Below, one piece after another: positions 49,827 to 63,593 of a stretch of 64,000 nt of DNA. The notes beneath the pieces were generated by a model. It was not told where the DNA came from, ran no database searches, and saw nothing but the letters and a program-made list of their open reading frames with translations. Made by a program: the position numbers and the translations under genes. The stretch's first letter is position 1. Each line of letters starts with the position of its first letter. Origin of the DNA: Parus major (lineage: Eukaryota > Chordata > Aves > Passeriformes > Paridae); assembly GCF_001522545.3 (NCBI RefSeq), contig NC_031781.1:7294911-7358910 (forward strand). Direction: 5' to 3'.

Positions 49827-52800
49827 TGACAATAGAGGCTTAGAGGACGAGAAAGGAGAAAGACCTGAACGTGTCACCTGCATTTTACCCAGGGTAAGTA
49901 AACACATATTCTTTTGTCCCAAGAGGAATAAATGAAGAGAGATGGAAGACCTAATCTGTCTAATGCCCCATTTTCATTGTTGTACAGCATTTTGGTGAGC
50001 CCAGGTCCAGAGGAACCCTGGCATGGCGTGGCCTCACGAGCTGGATGTGCCTGGAGACGTGCATGGCTGGGTATTTTTGGTCAGGCACAGCCAGTCACAG
50101 CTGTTGCTATTTTTGCCCTGACTCCTCTCTAATCACTCAACACATTTTAAAGCAAGATATAATGATAGACTGTGTTGCCAAGACAGAAAAATCAACAGAG
50201 TATCTAAGGGAATACGAAAAGAAATGAAAATTCAAAATGTATCTGGAAGAGAAATATAACGGACAAAAAAACTTTTGATAAAGGTTGTTCTACGAACTTG
50301 GCAATGTCTCTGCTATAAGTAAATATGACTGTCTGCCTGCCTTGCCTTATGTTCAATATGTCCAAAATTGGTGGGGTGTGGAGGAAATACAAGGAAGTCT
50401 CTTCTCTTGGTGTAGCCAGCTGAATTTTCAGGCCTAATCCATTCTGAAATTAAAATTAGCTCAAATGTTTGGATTCTACCAGGAAGTTTAAAATGGAGAA
50501 TTTCCTTCATAAATATGGATAAGAAGAAGACAACTTTTTGGATGTTCTACTCAGTGACTTCCATTAGAAAAATAAAAGTATCTCTCCCTTTTCCCATCAG
50601 TTTACCAATGCTTTCACTGAATTTCAGATATTATTTTATACATGACTTAAGCTAGAGCTCCCTGTTACTACTTATGATGTATCTGTGACTCTATAGTGGG
50701 ACTTTTGGTGGTAACCTTTGAATGTGGCCTTTTATATGGCAGTCAAAGACAAAATTTCATTAAGTTGAACACTGCTGAATCAAATATGAGAAGTAGTGGA
50801 GACCCTTTGATATAAACAAGTTAGGATAGACCTTAAATAAAAGTCCCAGTCCAAACCAAAGTGACATAAGTAGAACAATTTGTATTTCTGTTATCAAAAG
50901 TGCAAATCATGGTGAATTAGGCATAATCCAGCTATGCTTCTCTGTCTTTCATTGTAAATACTGCCTTTCCATCTCCACTGGGGGTGGAATACATTTTATT
51001 AAACTATTATTTTTTGATAAATAGTAGTGTTTAGAATACCTGGAAGTGTTTCCAAGTAAATAAAATCCATTGTAATGGCAAAAAGAATTCTCCTACTGAA
51101 TCAAGCACTCCATCTACCAAGCATTGTAGAAGATAAAATATATGATTTTCTGGAAACAGACCACTGGTAATTAGTAAAACCTCATCATTTATGCCTGGAA
51201 AGCATACACTGCATCTGCATTAGGAAGCTCAGCAGGACAAAGTCTGTACCTGCAGAGCTCCTCCCATCTCAAGGGCCACCCTCCAGCAGCTCCAGTGCTT
51301 TCCTGAGCTTCCCAAAGCCCTCATTCCCTGGAGGATGACCCAGAGCTCGGCTCCTCCACCAGCAAATGGGGGGTCACACCAACAGGTGCACATTTGGTCC
51401 TCAACAAGTGCCAGTGTGAGGGCACACAAAACACCTCTCTCTGCTGTCAGTGCTCCTGTTAGACTTTAAAATAGTTTCTGAAGACAAAACTGCAGTGTGA
51501 AATACATCTGTGGATGTTACTTGCCAGAGCTCCTCATGAATAAACTGCACTTCCTCTGAATTACAAATTGCTATAACATAATAGGGGAGCTTGATGGATT
51601 GCAATGAAACTATGTGAAAAAGGAGAAAAGGCTGTGGTTTGCAAGCTGTGTAGGAGGTCCACACTAAGTCAACATGGAAGCTCTTAAATTTTATTTCATA
51701 ACCAATATATTGGATTGTCTCAAGTGATGCAATCAGAATTGTTTTGCTTCAAACCCACCTGATTTACTAATACTGACTGGAGTTATGACACTACTACATT
51801 TCAAACTGCATTCTTCAGATGACATTGATTTTGGATGATATTATGGGACCTTCTAAATTTTACAGTCGGCCAAAGTGACTTTTTAGATCCACCTGAATAT
51901 GTCATGTGAATTATGCTTTTCATGGCTTGGCTGATGCAGGGGGAAAATGTGGGGGTGTTTCCCAGTAAATGCAATTAACACCTTCCTTTTTGGCACAAAT
52001 GACGAAGGCAAAACCCGGGCAATTTTTACAACTTTGAGTATTTAGAGTATTCATTTCCTTAAAAAAACTTCTCTGGTTCATCATAGTACCAGGGACTGTC
52101 CTTTTGATTTCTCTGTTTAACAGAAATGTATGTTTAAAGAAATAATAATAGCAGTAACTCTTATCACATGTGTAATATTGAGGAAAGACCTTTTAGAGAG
52201 GAGACTGCTGCTGAAGATAATTTTAGTACTTGGAAGTGTATCCTGAAAGCCTGTTAAAGCTGTCTCTTCAAAGACAAACACATAACAAGTTCTTCTTGTA
52301 CCTGTGAACCCAGAGGTAACCACTATCAGTTATTATTATATATATATATATATATATATCAGTTATTATATCAGTTATCAACAGTGTCATTAAATCTAAG
52401 TAATATAATTAAACCTAATGTTATTGAGACTAAATACAGGTAAATAATACACATTTTAAACTGTGACATCTCTGCTCTCCCCCAGGTCCCCCCCCATTAA
52501 ATAGCTGCAGGACAGAACAGGAATGATCTCCTGATCCTGTTTCACTGTTGGGATTTCTTAGCTGCATTTCAGCCTGGGCACAGAAATATTGAGGATCTTC
52601 CATTGACTGGGAAGAGTCACTCTTCAGTGGGCAAACATCTGAAGAGTTTCACAGAGTGCAAAATGTTTACCTTATTTATCCAAAAACTGGGTAAAGACCC
52701 ACACAGCCATGGGGATACAAATTCCAAGTTAACAGCCTTCTGAAGATCTTACAGGTAAGGGGGGGAAAGTGCTGAAATAAAGTCAAATACCTCTACATAA

Positions 52801-55192
52801 AAGTGAATTTTACAGGATTATTCACTGTGGTAATTTTTTCCAGATTCTGCCTTGTTCTAGATCTTCTGCTTTACTTTCCTGTGTAAATTGCTTTTTAAAA
52901 TCCCATGTTAAAATATTTCTGCTAAGTGTAAGGGGATTAGATTAGTTTCTTTAACTGCTTCATTTATTTGTTTCGGCTTGAAACAAGAAAACTGAAATTC
53001 CAGTACCTACTATACACCTACATCTTGCTATGAAAAGTCATCCTCAGGTAATACCTGTGCCCATATAAAATAATAGAAGTTAAGGCAAAAAGGAAAAATG
53101 TATTTAAAACAGCAAAAGCATGTGATACCAATTATGTTACAGCCAAAAATAATAATTTTTGGCATGTTATGCTTAAACTACGTTCTGTTAATGGTCCTTG
53201 GATATAGGCACATTTCAATTTACACTTAGAAATATTTCTATTTGAGAACTATTAGGAAAATATTTTGAAATTACAATTTGAAAACATGTGGAATGGGTTA
53301 CCTCCCACAATTATATGAACTACTGTATAGCAGAGCTGCATTAGCTTCCCTGCAACTAATGAACCATGTCATTAATTACAGACATTCAAAATAGAAATTA
53401 CTCCAAGGCAAGACAAATATTTACTATAAATATAGGGGTCAAGTAGCCATTTTATTCTAAACCAATTGTGTTTAATTTTTATGCTCTTTCTCCTCAAATT
53501 TAATTTGAAGCACATTAACTTGATTTCATATGTCAAATCTGACAGCTGTAGATGTACCCACAATGAGACTTCCATCAGGAACCAGGATCACTGGAAGACT
53601 TTCAGTGAAAGAACTGTAGTTAAAGAAGTGTTTATTAAACTCACGTGTCTTGTTCTCAGGATAGGTTTCTCTCAGATATACTTAAAAGGTGTATTTCTAA
53701 AGGTCTCCCTTTGGTTATCTCACTGGCAAAACCACCTTCAGCTTCCAACCAGAGCATCAGGCTGAGCAGTCCCTGCATCCCCTCAGATGCCAGAGCAGGG
53801 GGAGGAGGAGCCCCTGATTCTTTCCAGCCACTAGATTTCCTTCACCCACAGCAGAGAATGGGAGCTGCTGGGTGCCAGCTCCTGTCTGACATCTGTAAAG
53901 AGCTGCTTCTCAGCCAGGAGCTGGGGTCCTGCAAGTGTCTGCAGGGCTGAACCACTGCCCTGGAGCCAGGGTACAGCCAAACACAGCACAGATCCTGGAA
54001 ATTCAGCTGGGGCCAAAAGCTGAGTGCTGCTCTCGGGTTTGGTTGAAGGTGCTGGGGTGGAACATCCACAAAGCTCCTATAAAAGCCACCATTCCCACCC
54101 TGCCTTCAGGGAACTGGTACCAAAGAATTATTTTCTTATTTCGTGGTGCCACTTTGCTGCTGTGTCTGGCTCAGTACAGAGTGGGGGAATCAGTCACATT
54201 TTCATAGAGATCTTGCTGTGGAGGAGAGTTTTCCTCTAAAGGGAAGGCTTCCAAAGTCCCCCATCCTGCAGGGAGAGCAGTGGCTGTCGAAGGTGAGGGC
54301 ACTCTGACCTGCAACTTCTACCCAGGGCCAAGATCCCTTCACTGCCACACTACTAATATTCTGCTTGTATGTCTACTATTTTGTATAAGGTTATTTTTGC
54401 TTTGTTTGGGTAATATATTTATTTTTTACAGATAATATATAGTCCTAAACAACATAACAGCATTTTCTTTTGTGAACTGATTATAATGGTTGTGTCAATC
54501 CCATGATGTTATGTTACTGCTAGTAACATCACTGAATATTTTATATTAACCATCATTTTCCCTCTACTTTCTTTTACTTTTCCTCTTTGAATCACATCAT
54601 TACCTCTCCAAAAGTCAGGCATGAGGGCAGGCAGATGCACTGACCATATGGTCAGATAGCAAGCATGAAGATTCCTCAATGAAAGAGCACAAAAAACTTC
54701 CCCTAATACCTACCCTCATGTTTGTAACTAGAGTGTTTGGCATAATAAAAATAACAGCAGTTAATAAATAGTTTATCTACACATATTGCCAAGAACAAAA
54801 GAGGATGATAAAGCATTGCTGCTATCAAGAATCCAGAAAGTGCCACAACTCAACAAGGTTCTGTACCACTTTGAGTCAGCCTCAGTTATGGTCACAGGGG
54901 TTTGTAATAAAAAAATGTGAAGAACAATAAGAGGAATTTGGTGGAAGCAAATAGCTCAAGGTTTTTGTGGAATGTGGGAAAGTTGCTAAAAGTCATATTA
55001 AAATCAACAAAAGCATTCAATACTTGTCCTGGAGAAAAAGGTTGTGTTTAAGAGAAAGGGTCAGCTGTTAAAAAAAATGTTTGGGCAATATGAAAAATTG
55101 CAAATCTTTTCATCAGGAATTTGGGACTGAATGCATGAGGGTGTACAGACCTAACAGTGACAACTTTTACAGCTGAACAATGCTTTTGCAAT
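49827..55192. other. Intergenic, no gene recognised
   Basis: AT-rich single-copy-looking sequence with a (TA)n array at 52337-52358, a C8 run near 52489-52496, and moderately GC-rich patches near 51240-51420 and 53770-54080. Open frames in those patches overlap on both strands, as expected from base composition, and none resembles a known family. Confidence 0.75.
52325..52380 (+). repeat. (TA)n array flanked by ATCAGTTAT repeats
   Basis: About ten TA units near 52337-52358. Copies of ATCAGTTAT lie on both sides: one before the array, two after. The flanking copies suggest a small duplication around an unstable core. Confidence 0.8.
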
Positions 55193-55256
55193 GAAATCCT
55201 GGTTCCATTCAAATCAATGGCAAAATTCCCATCCGCTTCAATGGAGCCAGGATTTC
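55193..55256. repeat. Degenerate palindrome resembling an old amniote interspersed repeat
   Basis: Arm one (55193-55220) begins GAAATCCTGGTTCCATT; arm two (55229-55256) ends AATGGAGCCAGGATTTC. The outer 17 bases differ at one position, and over 28 bases 21 pair. The loop is about 8 bases, CAAAATTC. The pattern CCTGG...CCATT...AATGG...CCAGGATTTC recalls a palindromic element I have seen often in reptile and bird DNA, probably the remnant of a non-autonomous DNA transposon. The family name is uncertain from memory. Mismatches are mostly transitions, as expected of an old copy. Confidence 0.7.
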
Positions 55257-58200
55257 GTGTGTATCTGTCTTTTTTCATTCTTCCTTGATATTTGTATCCC
55301 AAGAATCTGGCAGACTATTGTCTGTACAGGTCAAAATTAAAGCTTTCTATTAATATATGTCAGAGTTGCTGTCTGTTTTCTCACCAGAAAAAGAAAAAAA
55401 GAATGAAAAAGTGTGACACATACTTGCAGTGCTGCATCTTTCACTTCATGGCTCAGAGTAAAGAGAATTGTTTGCTGCATCTGCTAGGAGGACAAAATGT
55501 CAAGAAAAAAGCTAAATGCTGCCTGTGTGCAATTCCTAACTCCAAGGCTTTTAAAGAGCTCTTATTTTCAGCTCTACATGTATTGAGTTTCGGATATGGG
55601 TGTCACGGGATTTAGGCAGGGGCAGAATTACCTTAATGCTGTCTCCTCTTAAAAATGCTTCCTGAATATGGAAAAGTATTGCATGGGCAGGAAGGAAGGT
55701 GACTTTCATCAAACAAATCTGTCATGCAGCGAGACTATTTAACTCATCAAGCAAACCCTGGTATTTGTGCCTTTGAATATAAGCATTAACCAAGAAAAAA
55801 TGAGAGATATTAATGAAAATTCAAATTGAGAGAATGAAAAGAAGAGATAAACTGCTGCTTTGCAGATGAATGAATTTTTAAAAATGCTTAAATCCACAGA
55901 CCTTGTCAAAATGCACCAAGAATTGCCCTGGTAAGTGAGAAATGACACAGAGACCGTAATAAATGTGAATGGGGAACTTTGTGTTCCCCCAGTGCACTAT
56001 TTGTACACTACAAAAGCTTTAAAAGAATTGTAATTCTACACTCACTGTTGCTTAACTTGGGGGAAATACATCCAGCCTGCAAAGTGGCTGTGTCTATTCT
56101 GCTTTAAAGCCCATCTGAGAGCACGTGGACATTGCAAACATTTCACAAATATAATGGGGAGCCTTGGGAAAGCAAGGAAATATTCAGATGAGTGAAAATC
56201 CTGTAACCATAGGCAAAGCAAGTTAGAAAAGAGGCAATAAATCAGCTGACTTCAGTCCATGGATGGTGTCATGGTAGATGAAACCAATAAACATGGTAGA
56301 TAAAATATACATGGTAATACATCTGCACATATCAGAGAATATGTCAATAGTGAGTGCATCCCACATCAGAAAATGATGATTGCATAGCAGTGATCTCCAT
56401 AAAGAATTCAGCCCCAGGCTAGACACAGAGTGAATCCAAGGACTGAACAGTTTTGTACAGTCAGTGAATAGGGGCAGGTTCATAATTCTGACATCCTCCA
56501 GTCTCTGAACTCTTCTTGTTGCTGTTATCCCAGACAGAGTAGAAGAAGTTCCATCAGAAACATTGCTGTGTCATTAACTTACTGGACAGCTGATCTGATA
56601 AAATATATTTAAAATAAATGTGCTCATAAATTCTCAGTTTGGTCATAGTTAAATCTTGCACAATCCATGACATAGAGGTTACACAGTCCATCCTTTCTAG
56701 AGGGGTGCATGAGTGTGGTATTTCCTCTGCAAGTGCTGTTGGAAACACTTGAGTTTGTGTGTACAACTTGATGTTGTGAGTACATCGTTAATCTTCAGTA
56801 GCCAGTGGTCATTTCTGGAGCTGCCTCAGCAAATACTTCTGCTAGCAGTGTCTTTCTGCAGCATATTAGTATAAATTTAACCCACTTGGGAAGTGCAAAC
56901 AGCAGGGTTGACGAGCCTGGGATCAGTGCCAGGTTAATGCAGCCACACAGCTTTTGTACCAGCTCATATCCTATGAGTTTGAAAGGAGCAGAGCCTGCAT
57001 CCCTCCATGCAAGATGTACTTAAACATAGCCAGGACATAGAGACAAACATCACAATTGCTGATGGTACAGGATGCCAAATGTATCATCTAGATTCTCTTT
57101 TCAGCTGGCCAGTGGAAGATAAAAATCCTTTCAGAGTAAAAAAAAAGTCATCCTGCATTTATTTCTCTTTTCAGTTCTTCAAGCTCTCTTTCTCCTGATT
57201 CCCTTGTCTTTCTCAAAGTGATGCTGAATGGTGCTTTGCTTACTGCAAATATGGATCATGGAACTGTCTTTTTTCCTTTGGCACATTTTTTAATTTTCTT
57301 AGATTTATATCTTTTGGTAATGATCAGAACTGTATTAAACCTAGAGCCTTCAATTCACAGAGAAAAACTGCAACAAACTTTGGAAGCCTGCTGTAAATCT
57401 CATTGACTGCACAGATTTAACCTGGAAGCTATAGAGAGGCAATACACATGGTAACCCCTGTTCCAATTAATTTGTTACTTTCCAAACTACAATACAATCA
57501 TAGCTTAATTTGGTTTACCTCCTGAATCTCTTTGTGATATTTCTGTGAAATTCAAGACAGTGAAAGTTAGTAATTCTGGTTTAGGAGCACAAGTTGTTGC
57601 CAAAGAATTGTGTCCTGCTTCATTGAGTTTTGATGTTCTTGCTGTTATCTACTAACCAGATTTTTCCACATGGCTTTGGGATGAGATCTAAATCTCTGTA
57701 TCAAATGTTATAACCCTTGGCACCTGAAAAATAGAAAAATTTATGTAATTAGCAGTGGCTGAGGAAAATAAGGTTATTCTCACTAGGGAAAGGAGACATT
57801 TTGGTTTTCTAATTGATGCTTTTCCTCATGCAGAAGACTGATAAAATTGACCTAGACAAAATTTTCCCACTGTCAAAGTCACAAAACCAAGATGACACAA
57901 TGCACATCCTAGGAAATTAGGTGTGGAAACTTAACAGGAAACTACTGTATTTCATCCAAAGGAAAATAAACATACTGAATGGATTAGAAGAAATGTCCTT
58001 TAAGAGTGACAAAATCAATTCTTTTAAATGATAGTTACAGAAATTGTAGAAAGAAGTGATTGAAAAGCACTGGAAAAGGAGAGTCTTTAAATGGAGAAAG
58101 AGGCAAAAAAGTTTATTCCTTTGGTTTCCACGTACCTTGAATTTCTGGTTTTGAAAAGGTATTAGTTCAGAACAACAAAAACAGGAAATTACGTACTGAG

Positions 58201-58636
58201 ATATTTCAAGTCTAACATCCTAACTCTGAAATGCACCATCCAATTATACACAAATACATTCAATAGGTCTTGACTGGACCTATATGGTCCTTGTGTGTAG
58301 GGAAAGCCAACCTTCAACTGGAACAGGACAGGAGTTCTAACCAGCTTCAGACAACAGAGTGTTTCTTGAAACTCAGAAGTACAGAGGTACAGAGAGCCCA
58401 TTTAAAGGTGGTGAAAGTGTGACCCTAGAAATTAAATTCCTACTGTTCTGATTTTTAATCAGGTTGTAATCTATTGAATGTAATTTGAATATTTTGACTG
58501 AATTTAGTTAGGTCAAAATGAACTTCATTTGACTTTAATGTTTCCTATGGCCATGGATCTTTCTTCCAGCTTCAAAGATGCATATTTGTAAGTGCTGCTA
58601 ACACAAAAATTACATCAGAAGGAATGTGCAGAGTGA

Positions 58637-58693
58637 ATAACATAATTTAGCAGTTTGTAACATAAATTAGCATAACATAATTTAACAGTTTGT
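58637..58693 (+). repeat. Direct repeat ATAACATAATTTARCAGTTTGT, two copies
   Basis: Two copies of a 22-base segment differ at one position (TTTAGCAG against TTTAACAG) and are separated by AACATAAATTAG, which itself resembles the unit. It looks like a small tandem duplication. Confidence 0.8.
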
Positions 58694-60820
58694 CTTCTAT
58701 TCTCTGACAAAACATTGCACCCAGTCTTTCTGAAATCAAGGCTGATAAGTGTGCTTTGTGTCCTTCTCCTTAACAGCAGTATCACAAGGAATTTATATGC
58801 ATCCATAAAATTATGCTCTTCTTAGAAATGAAATTTTGTTAGAGTTGTTGGGTGAGAAAGCACTGTGCAGCAAGGGAAAGGGAGGAAAATCCTAGCTTGA
58901 AGAAGAACTTCTTGAAAGGAGTCAAGAATCTGGAGGGATAAAATGTGCATCTGTCTTCTATTGCTGAGCTGAGTCCTTGTACTACTTTTTGAAGTTGTTT
59001 ATTTCCCTCCAGTGCCCAATGTCCCTGGGAAGGAGAAGCGAAGAGTTTTTCTTTTGAAGCAGCACCACCAGGCCCCAGTGGGCAGGGTGAGCCCAGCAAA
59101 AATGCCATGAGCCCTTCCCCAAAGTACCTGTGTGCTATGCACTGGAGAGCCTGTGCAAAACACACCTCAGGAGGCAAGAATGAGGCGAAAGCATCACTGC
59201 AGCCTGCTCAGGTCAAAGGGAGTAAATCAGAGAGCATCCAACGCAGCTTCCTCATCAGGGCCCTTCCCACTCTAACAGCTGGGAGGTTACTGCACATGGA
59301 GGAATAAATTTACAAAAAGAAGCGTGTGTTTCCTTGCTTCACTGATGAATCAGAGCCTCAGCACCTGAAGCAGCAGGATATGCAATGAAAGCTGACTATT
59401 TCTTGCCTTTTCTGTATCTGCTTGTGGATACAGTGTGTTAACACCAGCAATTAACTACAGGAAATTAAAAAGAAGATCACAGCCCTAAGAAGAAAATATT
59501 TCTCTTTCTTACTCTGTGTTAAGGCTTCCCTGGCAAGGAATTCTGTTTTTCTGCAGTTCTGGCAGACTGTCTGACACTGAGAAACTGCATTAGCACTTCT
59601 GGAGCAAGGAATAAGAGCTGGAAGTGTGAAAAAGCATTGTGGAAGCCATCCTGCTTGAGACATTTAAAAATAAAATGACTGAAGCTTTTGGAAATTTAGT
59701 GTAATAGACTGATGCCTAACTAACAGGGAAATAAAGCAGATTACCTAAGAGAATTTGGAAGTTTCAGTTTTGCCCTGCTCCTGGCTTGGGTGTTTGGCTG
59801 AACTCTTCCCAGGTAAATGAGTCTGTTCCTGATTCTAAGCAGGCTCCAGGCAGGAATTGGCAGGAAGAGAAGAAAAAGGTCTTAGAGGGCACAAATCTCT
59901 GAAGGAATGAGCTCAGCTGGTTCCTGGGTTACAGTGGTCAGCAAGAGCAGCGCTCCAACCACCAAAGGGTGCAATCCAGCTTTCAGTCAAGGCTGACAGG
60001 AATTGAACCTTCTCCCTGCCCCCAATCTTCTTAGCATAAAGGGAAGGTAAAATAGGAAAAGTATCTGAATAATTCACCAAAGTGCAAGAGGAATCAGTCC
60101 CCTGAGAGCCTCTGGGTGCAGGTCCAGCACAGGACTGTGACAGCTGAGGGCCAGGTCAAACATCTGCTGGAGGCAGTGGAGACCTCCAGGTCCATTAACG
60201 CTCTCAGTTCACATAAATCTCCATATTTCAAAAACAATTTTCTAGGGATTCTGGTATAACCACATATTCTGGCCCTGGACATTGCTCATGACAGTCATAT
60301 TTTGAAGAGTGACAAGAAAACCTTCACCCTGCTTTTAGCCTCATCTGCTGTGTCTTGCCTTGTCTTGTCTGTGCATCTGAGCCAACAATGAGGGAACTTT
60401 CTTTCTTGCTGAAGCAGATGTTTTACCTTTCAGCACCTGAGATGACCTTTTGACTTGGGCCTGAAATTCTGGCCTTGCTGAAATGGGTGGAAGTTCTGGC
60501 ACTGCTTTTGACAGAGGCAGTATTTCATTCAAGGTGCTTTGCTCAATAAAGCATATAAAATTACAAAACATGGGCCTTCCCTCTTGCTCAATTTCTCAGT
60601 CATCCCAGGTATCACTGAGCGATGAACACAAAAACCTGGAGGAAACAAAATGGCATCTGAAAAAAGGCTCCTACATGAATAATTAAAATACCTTTCAATA
60701 TATATAATAGGTATGCCTATACTCACAAGCACACACATACAGAAGATGTCAATGGGATCAAAGCTTTTCTCCAATACTTTAATAGGTGGCATGCACCCTC
60801 ACTTATCTGCTAAAATCAAA

Positions 60821-60842
60821 ACCTGTACGTGCACGTGCAGGT
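60821..60842. promoter_or_regulatory. Near-palindrome with CACGTG core (possible E-box/bHLH site)
   Basis: The 22 bases form an imperfect palindrome: ACCTG at the left edge, CAGGT at the right, and GCACGTGC in between, with a TACGTG overlapping. CACGTG is the E-box bound by MYC/USF-type bHLH factors, and RCGTG is the hypoxia-factor core. CpG-containing motifs are scarce in this AT-rich region, which is why it stands out. Function is not shown. Confidence 0.3.
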
Positions 60843-63574
60843 GCTGGGAGTTGCTTTTTCATATTGTTGGCACAGGGCCACATAGTAGAACCATGCACCT
60901 TCATTTTTTAACAAGCCTGTGTTTTCTCAGGTGTTCATTTATCTCTGTGAAGAAGTTTCTCAGACCTGTAACCTCAAGTTTAGCACGCTAATAGGAAGAG
61001 GTGCTCTTGCTGCCAATAAACAGGCCTTACTCTGTCTTAGATCCACGAATATAAAAACAGATTTTTTCATTTTTTATAAATATGTTTTTCAAATACAGGA
61101 ATTGTGAGCGTAAAATTGTAACAATTGGCATTTGAAACAGACTGCAAAAGAATGTGGTAGGTTTTCTACCACTGGGAGTTCAAATTTGGATAACTCTAAA
61201 AGAAAAGTTTAGGTTGAACCTGCAAAATGCAGTTCCAGAGGCATGAACCAGTATATGAAAAACATGGTCTGTGTTGTAATGGCTCTTCCTGGCTTCAAAA
61301 GTCTGTAAGTCCATGCTGGTTTTGGTAACAGAGATACCATGAACAAAGGCAGAATGTAATTAAGGATTGTTTTAGGAAAAAATATTGCTTTGAACAATAA
61401 AACAGAGCTGAGGAAGGTGCAAATAACTATCCATGTGATTAATATAAACACTGCTCCAGAGTGTAACAGCCTTTTAATTCACTGTGAAGTTTTAAAATTG
61501 AAGCATGGATTGCCTGAATTTTTGAGTGATTGAATTGTTTATATTGAATATCTTTTTGGCAGTTTAGGAAGTGACTCTGCTCTTGCTACTTAAGCCCTAT
61601 TAGAACATTTGTGATTTTTCTGCAGGCAATATTGTCAGTTCCCATTTCTCTCAATTCTCTGCATTTTGACAGCAATGAGTCAAATTACGGATTTTTTTCA
61701 TTGTCTGAAAGGCATTTGCTTTTCTGCAGCTGTCTACTTCAAGGGTTTCATTTCTTCTCCTTTGCAGTCACTGGAGTTTTATTGTTGTTTCTCACAGGCT
61801 AGAAACAGGGCTCTGGTTTTTCTTTTGTGCATTTATTTGATCCAAAGAGCTGGCTCTTGTTATCTAAATTGAAAGTCACTTTCTCATCCATTAGTCATTT
61901 TATGTTAAAGATCAAAAGTTTGGGGGATTTGTTGTTGATTCTAATCTCACAGCATTTTTCTTTATTTGTAGATTCTGTATTTGAGAATTTGCAAAACTTG
62001 CTTTCAGTGTCAACATTCAAGTACTTCCCATAAATAAAAATGCTGGAGTCACTTAAAATAGTTCCAAAGACTTCCCCACACAATCTCAGATGGAACAGCC
62101 CATGGTTTCCTGTTATCAATCTATGTTTTCATATTACATCGTAGTATTATATTGCCACTTGTTTTTTGTTGGGTTTTTTTCTAGCTCTTTTGGATCACTG
62201 CTGAAATGTGTAAGGTTATGAAAAGGAATTTAAATCTTTAAAGAATTCCCAAACCTAATTCCTGCTTACTTTTATGGGTACTCTGGAAGATGTGCTGTTT
62301 TCAAACTTTATTAGAATTAAAAATGCTTAACTTTTACCCACTTCAGAGTTTCCTGGCTGAGCCTAAAAAGGCTTTTTTTTTTAAAGTTTGTTGGTTTATT
62401 TCAGTGTTTGCAACCAGACACTTTCTTCAGACTTTCACAAAAGATATTTAGAAATTGTTAATATTAATTAATAATATTTGGCATAGGGGTGAGAAGAAAA
62501 AAAGACTGTAAATATGTTCTAGGCAAAATATTTCCCTGCAATTCCATGTCTGGTTACTTTGGATATAGTATCTGAATTAATCTGGAGAGGGATTGACAGC
62601 ATGGGGCTCAGGTGGACACACACCTGATTATTCAGATTATTATTACCCTGGTAAATATCACACACAAATGTGTGAAATATTGCCCATTTCCAGTAGATTT
62701 TCAGCAGTCCCTGATGTGGGTTGTACTTTCATACAGCTAATAGGGGATGTTTAAAGAAATGTTCTTGTAAAATTGCTGAAGTTAAATTTGAAATAATTTG
62801 TCGACCAGAGGGGCTGTGACTGTCTTTGAAACATCTGTCAGGAATAACTAGCCCAAGGTCTAGTATTGATGATTTTTAAGCTCTGATACAGAAAAGCTTC
62901 CTTTTTAAAGAGGAATGTTCATTTAATCCTCTTTAAACTTCCCCTGAATTTTGATTATGTGCTGATTTGGGCTTCTTCACACAAGCTGGCATGGAGCTGT
63001 GTTTTGAAACAGCTATTTGTATTTTTCAGGTAGTACCTTCACAATATGCTTTATTCCTTCACTAATATGTGTCCCTCCACAGTGAAAACCACAAAGCAAA
63101 CTAGATTTCTAAATGCATGACCTCTGAAGCACTTTCCTAGGAATTTTGCTGAGCTTAAATGTCTTCACCGTGTGTGAGAAAGTAAATATACTTGTAACAA
63201 AGAGTTCTTCCTTCCCTGGGCACGAGTGTATTCTATCAGGGAAAAAACATTATTCTTGGCATGATAATTAAATGAAATAAGACATTTGAATAGTACCAGC
63301 CCACAAAACCCAGGGCTTGAAGCTGGCAAGGCAAATAGCAGCATTCTAGGATGACATTTCTTTTCCACTCTTGTAGCAGTTACATGAGTGCTGTGTCAGG
63401 AGCCTTTGGCTTTGGTTACTTTCTGTAGTTACTTTAATACAAGTGAAACCATAAAATTGCATTTTCCATGTTAATTCTGCAGGATTAGTTTTCTTCTCAT
63501 TTTAACTGAACAGAAACAAGTGAAGTACATAAATACCTAATCCAGAATAATTTAATGTAATCATTTAGTAGCAT

Positions 63575-63593
63575 TGTGTGTGTGTGTGTGTGT
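63575..63593 (+). repeat. (GT)n microsatellite
   Basis: About nine GT units in GCATTGTGTG...TGTATCTATA, followed by a short TA stretch. A simple repeat, likely length-variable. Confidence 0.9.
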
